A stretch of DNA of 25,344 nt from a virus, in the IMG/VR virus record IMGVR_UViG_3300030333_001029, positions 11,657 to 37,000 of that record, one strand, 5' to 3'. Below the pieces are notes generated by a model. It saw only the letters and a program-made list of their open reading frames with translations. It had not been told where the DNA came from and searched no databases. The translations under genes and the position numbers were made by a program. This document shows, one piece after another, positions 23,528-25,344 of this stretch (the stretch's first letter is position 1; the number at the start of each line of letters is the position of its first letter).

Positions 23528-23620
23528 TATAAATAAATTATTTAATAAATTATAAAATAATTGTTGCAATATATTATTAAATTATGTACTCTTAATATAT
23601 CTTGACATGGAGGTCTTAAA

Positions 23621-23875
23621 ATGAAAGATAAAATAATTTATTGGTTAAATGATGATAATGATATAATGATTCCTTATCGTTATTTATCAAAGGCTAGACA
23701 AGGATTAAAAGCATTTAAAAGAATGGGTTTTAATCTATATCCTGAAATATGGGAATATGTCGGCCACTATGAAAATCACGGTTTTACCAAAAAAGAATTA
23801 AAAGAGTTAAATATGTCTGGATACATTCCAGCATATTTTATGCCGTGTGTAGAGAGAAAGGAGGTCTTAAAATGA
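23621..23875 (+). CDS. Unknown small protein, first gene of the rightward arm
   Basis: 84 residues starting MKDKIIYWLNDDNDIMIPYR. It is aromatic-rich (IYWLN, IWEYVGHYEN) and mixed in charge, with a Lys-rich middle (SKARQGLKAFKRMG) and the phrase TKKELKELNMSGYIPAYFMP near the end; it is probably a small helical domain. GGAGGTCTTAAA precedes the ATG, and the same 16 bases (GGAGGTCTTAAAATGA) recur at the next gene start. The end overlaps that gene (ATGA). No family recognised. Position as first gene after the control region suggests an early host-directed function. Confidence 0.68.
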   Translation: MKDKIIYWLNDDNDIMIPYRYLSKARQGLKAFKRMGFNLYPEIWEYVGHYENHGFTKKELKELNMSGYIPAYFMPCVERKEVLK

Positions 23876-24189
23876 GTTTATTTATAGAATATGAAGAAAT
23901 TCGTCCATCAATACCATATAATCTAACTTTACCTGATGACTATGATTTAATGGATATTTTAGATACTGAAGACTTGCCGCAGGGTTGGAATTCAGAAAGT
24001 TTTACAATTAAGGATTTATTACAACAATCCGATGATTATAAAACAAAAACAATTAATACAATATCAATATTTCTAGGTTCTTCTGAATTTGAAGATTATA
24101 CAGAAATGGCCGATTGTAATATAGAGCAACAAGAATATGAAATGATTGATTATGATTATGAAATTGATGAAGATGGAGGATCAGAATAA
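23872..24189 (+). CDS. Very acidic small protein
   Basis: 105 residues from the ATG at 23872; the frame opens earlier with GTG at 23845, but the strong AGGAGG site lies just before 23872, so the shorter form is right. About 29 Asp/Glu against four Lys/Arg give a net charge near -25. Acidic stretches such as DDYDLMDILDTEDL and DYDYEIDEDGGSE resemble DNA-mimic proteins (Ocr-like or similar anti-restriction proteins), but no known family can be claimed. It overlaps the first gene by four bases and the next by one (TAATG). Confidence 0.7.
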   Translation: MSLFIEYEEIRPSIPYNLTLPDDYDLMDILDTEDLPQGWNSESFTIKDLLQQSDDYKTKTINTISIFLGSSEFEDYTEMADCNIEQQEYEMIDYDYEIDEDGGSE

Positions 24190-24440
24190 TGAATATAGAA
24201 TATAGAATAATTGTTAATGATTCAGCTTTTAAAATAGATGAATCTTACGAAATTGAAAAAGATGCTGATGAATCTTATGAAGATTATGAAAAAAGAGCAT
24301 TCAAAGAATTTGAACAATATAAAAATTTTCCCCGTGATGAGTGGGAATCGTTTGAATTAAGAAAATATGACTTAGATGAAGATGATTATCTTGATTGGGA
24401 TATGACAGAATCAAAATATTATAATGGAGGTCAAAAATAA
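24189..24440 (+). CDS. Acidic small protein
   Basis: 83 residues, about 26 acidic and 12 basic. MNIEYRIIVNDSAFKIDESY, then a helical part SYEDYEKRAFKEFEQYKNF and an acidic end DLDEDDYLDWDMTESKYYN. It is preceded by GGAGGATC, the complement of the GATCCTCC boxes at 23326-23361, and starts with TAATG coupling. A beta-hairpin plus helix domain seems likely. Family not recognised. The net charge near -14 again fits the acidic early-protein class of this arm. Confidence 0.68.
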   Translation: MNIEYRIIVNDSAFKIDESYEIEKDADESYEDYEKRAFKEFEQYKNFPRDEWESFELRKYDLDEDDYLDWDMTESKYYNGGQK

Positions 24441-24622
24441 TGACAAAGGAAGAAATAAAAATGATAAAAAGAAAATTTGAATATGGCGATTTAACATATG
24501 ATGATGGCGATGGTGTTGAATATGAAATATGGTTAGATGAAGACACAGGAAAAAAGTATAATGTACCTATTCAAATAAATAGATATTTTGAAGAAATGGA
24601 GGAGGTCAAAGAAAATGACTAA
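24440..24622 (+). CDS. Acidic small protein
   Basis: 60 residues: MTKEEIKMIKRKFEYGDLTY, then DDGDGVEYEIWLDEDTGKKY and NVPIQINRYFEEMEEVKEND. A short basic helix is followed by two or three beta strands and an acidic helix. About 18 acidic against 9 basic residues. GGAGG lies before the start, which overlaps the preceding stop (TAATG); the end overlaps the next gene by eight bases. No family recognised. Confidence 0.65.
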   Translation: MTKEEIKMIKRKFEYGDLTYDDGDGVEYEIWLDEDTGKKYNVPIQINRYFEEMEEVKEND

Positions 24623-24776
24623 CTATAAAAACTTAAAACAATATATTAATGATGTTTTTAATTTTGACCTTTTTGATTTACCAGTTTATCAAATAGGAAT
24701 TATAAAACATTATTATAAACTTGGTAAAACTAAAGTTATAAAAGATTATATAAGTGAGGTTGTTAAAAATGTCTAA
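24615..24776 (+). CDS. Small helical protein
   Basis: 53 residues from the ATG at 24615: MTNYKNLKQYINDVFNFDLF, DLPVYQIGIIKHYYKLGKTK and a short Lys/Val end. The frame is open further upstream (24588), but GGAGGAGGTC at 24599-24608 points to 24615. Rich in aromatic and Lys residues, likely two or three helices. It overlaps both neighbours by eight bases, a tight coupling. No family recognised. Confidence 0.62.
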   Translation: MTNYKNLKQYINDVFNFDLFDLPVYQIGIIKHYYKLGKTKVIKDYISEVVKNV

Positions 24777-24984
24777 GTACAAATTTACTCTAGAATTTGA
24801 TCTTGAAATAGATTTAAAAGATACAATTTTTGCAGATGATGAAGAATTAAATGAAAACACATTGCAAAATTATTGGTATTTTTGGTTCGGTGAAAATGCA
24901 AATCAAGACTTAAAAGATTTTTTAAAAGAATATCAAGCCACTTTAATAAACTACACAATAAAAAATATTGTAGAAAAAATTTAA
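24769..24984 (+). CDS. Acidic small protein
   Basis: 71 residues from the ATG at 24769 (an upstream in-frame GTG at 24754 is possible, but the GAGGTT before 24769 fits better). MSKYKFTLEFDLEIDLKDTI has alternating hydrophobic and acidic residues, a beta-hairpin pattern, then LNENTLQNYWYFWFGENANQ and an amphipathic helix at the end. Overlaps the previous gene by eight bases. Followed by a 53-base gap with a promoter. No family recognised. Confidence 0.63.
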   Translation: MSKYKFTLEFDLEIDLKDTIFADDEELNENTLQNYWYFWFGENANQDLKDFLKEYQATLINYTIKNIVEKI

Positions 24985-24987
24985 TGA

Positions 24988-25016
24988 TTGATTTTATAAT
25001 TAATTTAAAGTATATT
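24988..25016 (+). promoter_or_regulatory. Rightward sigma70-like promoter
   Basis: TTGATT (24988-24993) and TATATT (25011-25016) are 17 bases apart in the only gap of the plus-strand cluster. The -10 has five of six consensus bases. Transcription would start near 25023, directly at the AAGGAGG ribosome site of the gene at 25038, so the leader would be very short. Confidence 0.42.
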
Positions 25017-25037
25017 ATTAATAAAGGAGGATAGAAA

Positions 25038-25298
25038 ATGAAAGAAACAATTTATAGTATAGTGAGGCATGTTTCACAGTCTGGAATGACTAGGCACATA
25101 TCTTTTCATTATATTGAAGATGGGAAAATGTATTCTATGAATCACCTTATAGCAGAAGCAACAGGTTATAAATTTAATAAAAATTATGATGCTTTAGTTG
25201 TCAAAGGTTGTGGGATGGATATGGCCTTTCATGTTGTCGAGCATTACAGTCGAGCAACAGGCAGGGAAGGAAATTATTATAGAAGTCAAATTTTATAA
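25038..25298 (+). CDS. Conserved small phage protein (VKGCGMDM type)
   Basis: 86 residues: MKETIYSIVRHVSQSGMTRH, then a DGKMYSMNHLIAEATGYKFN segment and LVVKGCGMDMAFHVVEHYSR. The paired signatures RHVSxSGMTRHI and V.GCGMDMxFH occur in a widespread family of small phage proteins of unknown function (from recollection of the family). The Cys, His and Asp residues of GCGMDMAFHVVEH could bind metal. AAGGAGG is well placed before the ATG; a promoter candidate lies upstream. 19 bases separate it from the next gene. Confidence 0.78.
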   Translation: MKETIYSIVRHVSQSGMTRHISFHYIEDGKMYSMNHLIAEATGYKFNKNYDALVVKGCGMDMAFHVVEHYSRATGREGNYYRSQIL

Positions 25299-25317
25299 AT
25301 ACAAAGGAGGTTAGACA

Positions 25318-25344
25318 ATGGAATCATGGAGCATAAAAGATCTT
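25318..25344 (+). CDS. Start of a further rightward gene, cut by window end
   Basis: Nine codons (MESWSIKDL) after AAGGAGGTTAGACA, a strong ribosome site. The rest lies outside the window, so no function can be given. Confidence 0.55.

Larger units (their letters stand above)
23098..23620. other. Divergent intergenic region, no gene seen
   Basis: About 520 bases between the leftward late arm and the rightward small-gene arm. No convincing gene was found on either strand. GC content drops sharply toward the right: only about 12 of 120 bases are G or C in 23461-23580. It contains a leftward promoter, two sets of 18-bp repeats, a perfect palindrome and imperfect direct repeats, described separately. 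This arrangement fits a control region for the two transcription programmes and possibly a replication origin. Confidence 0.6.

Noticed and set aside
23602-23607. Perfect TTGACA just before the gene at 23621
   Set aside because: No acceptable -10 at 16-18 bases; it would also start transcription within the gene.
23098-23620. tRNA gene, CRISPR array or attachment site in the non-coding region
   Set aside because: No cloverleaf with a CCA end, no regular repeat-spacer pattern with unique spacers, and no integrase gene. The 18-bp units are adjacent, not spaced by unique spacers.
23845-23871. Upstream GTG start for the gene at 23872
   Set aside because: The strong ribosome site lies inside this extension and directly before the ATG at 23872.

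Overview
The window looks like the structural half of a tailed phage genome with a short tail (podovirus, T7-like virion). It is AT-rich throughout and packed with overlapping genes. No integrase, repressor, tRNA, CRISPR, DNA polymerase, RNA polymerase or endolysin gene was seen; both ends cut through genes, so this is a fragment. The AT-rich codon use and several small proteins that resemble those of marine phages (for example the start MAKKPGLYANI, a DUF6321-like protein and a GNAT protein between terminase and portal) suggest a marine alphaproteobacterial host, perhaps of the SAR11 type. The host is an inference, not something the sequence proves.

Layout. Positions 1-23097 are all on the minus strand, so this operon reads from right to left: terminase small subunit (22675-23097), a Cys-rich small protein, terminase large subunit (21094-22506), four small very basic proteins (20347-21097), two paralogous ~81-residue proteins either side of a GNAT acetyltransferase (19441-20347), portal (17774-19441), a Bbp19-like protein, scaffold (16722-17567), major capsid protein (15700-16563), a likely decoration protein (15175-15684), tail tubular proteins A and B (14549-15127, 12048-14549), three internal/ejection proteins (5774-12046), a modular tail fiber (2944-5727), a glycine-rich adhesin (2243-2944), an unknown protein, a likely lysis set (XhlA-like and holin-like membrane proteins, 930-1531) and two Sec-exported proteins (1-933). 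Positions 23872-25344 and the gene at 23621 are on the plus strand: seven complete small proteins, several strongly acidic, typical of phage early/host-takeover regions, plus the first codons of an eighth gene.

The two arms diverge from a ~520-bp non-coding region (23098-23620). It holds a sigma70-like promoter reading left into terminase, three 18-bp tandem units (GTATAAAAAG type), two more 18-bp units (TAGATCCTCC type), a perfect 16-bp palindrome and a roughly 10% GC stretch with imperfect direct repeats. It is the best candidate for the genetic switch and possibly the replication origin.

Inside the late operon the capsid gene seems to be its own expression unit: an extended -10 promoter directly after the scaffold gene, a ~130-nt leader with several potential helices, the capsid and decoration genes, then a hairpin before tail tubular protein A. 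This is the position occupied in T7 by the phi10 promoter and the T-phi terminator. Elsewhere the genes are coupled by TAATG or ATGA overlaps, so most of the late arm is probably translated from long shared messages.
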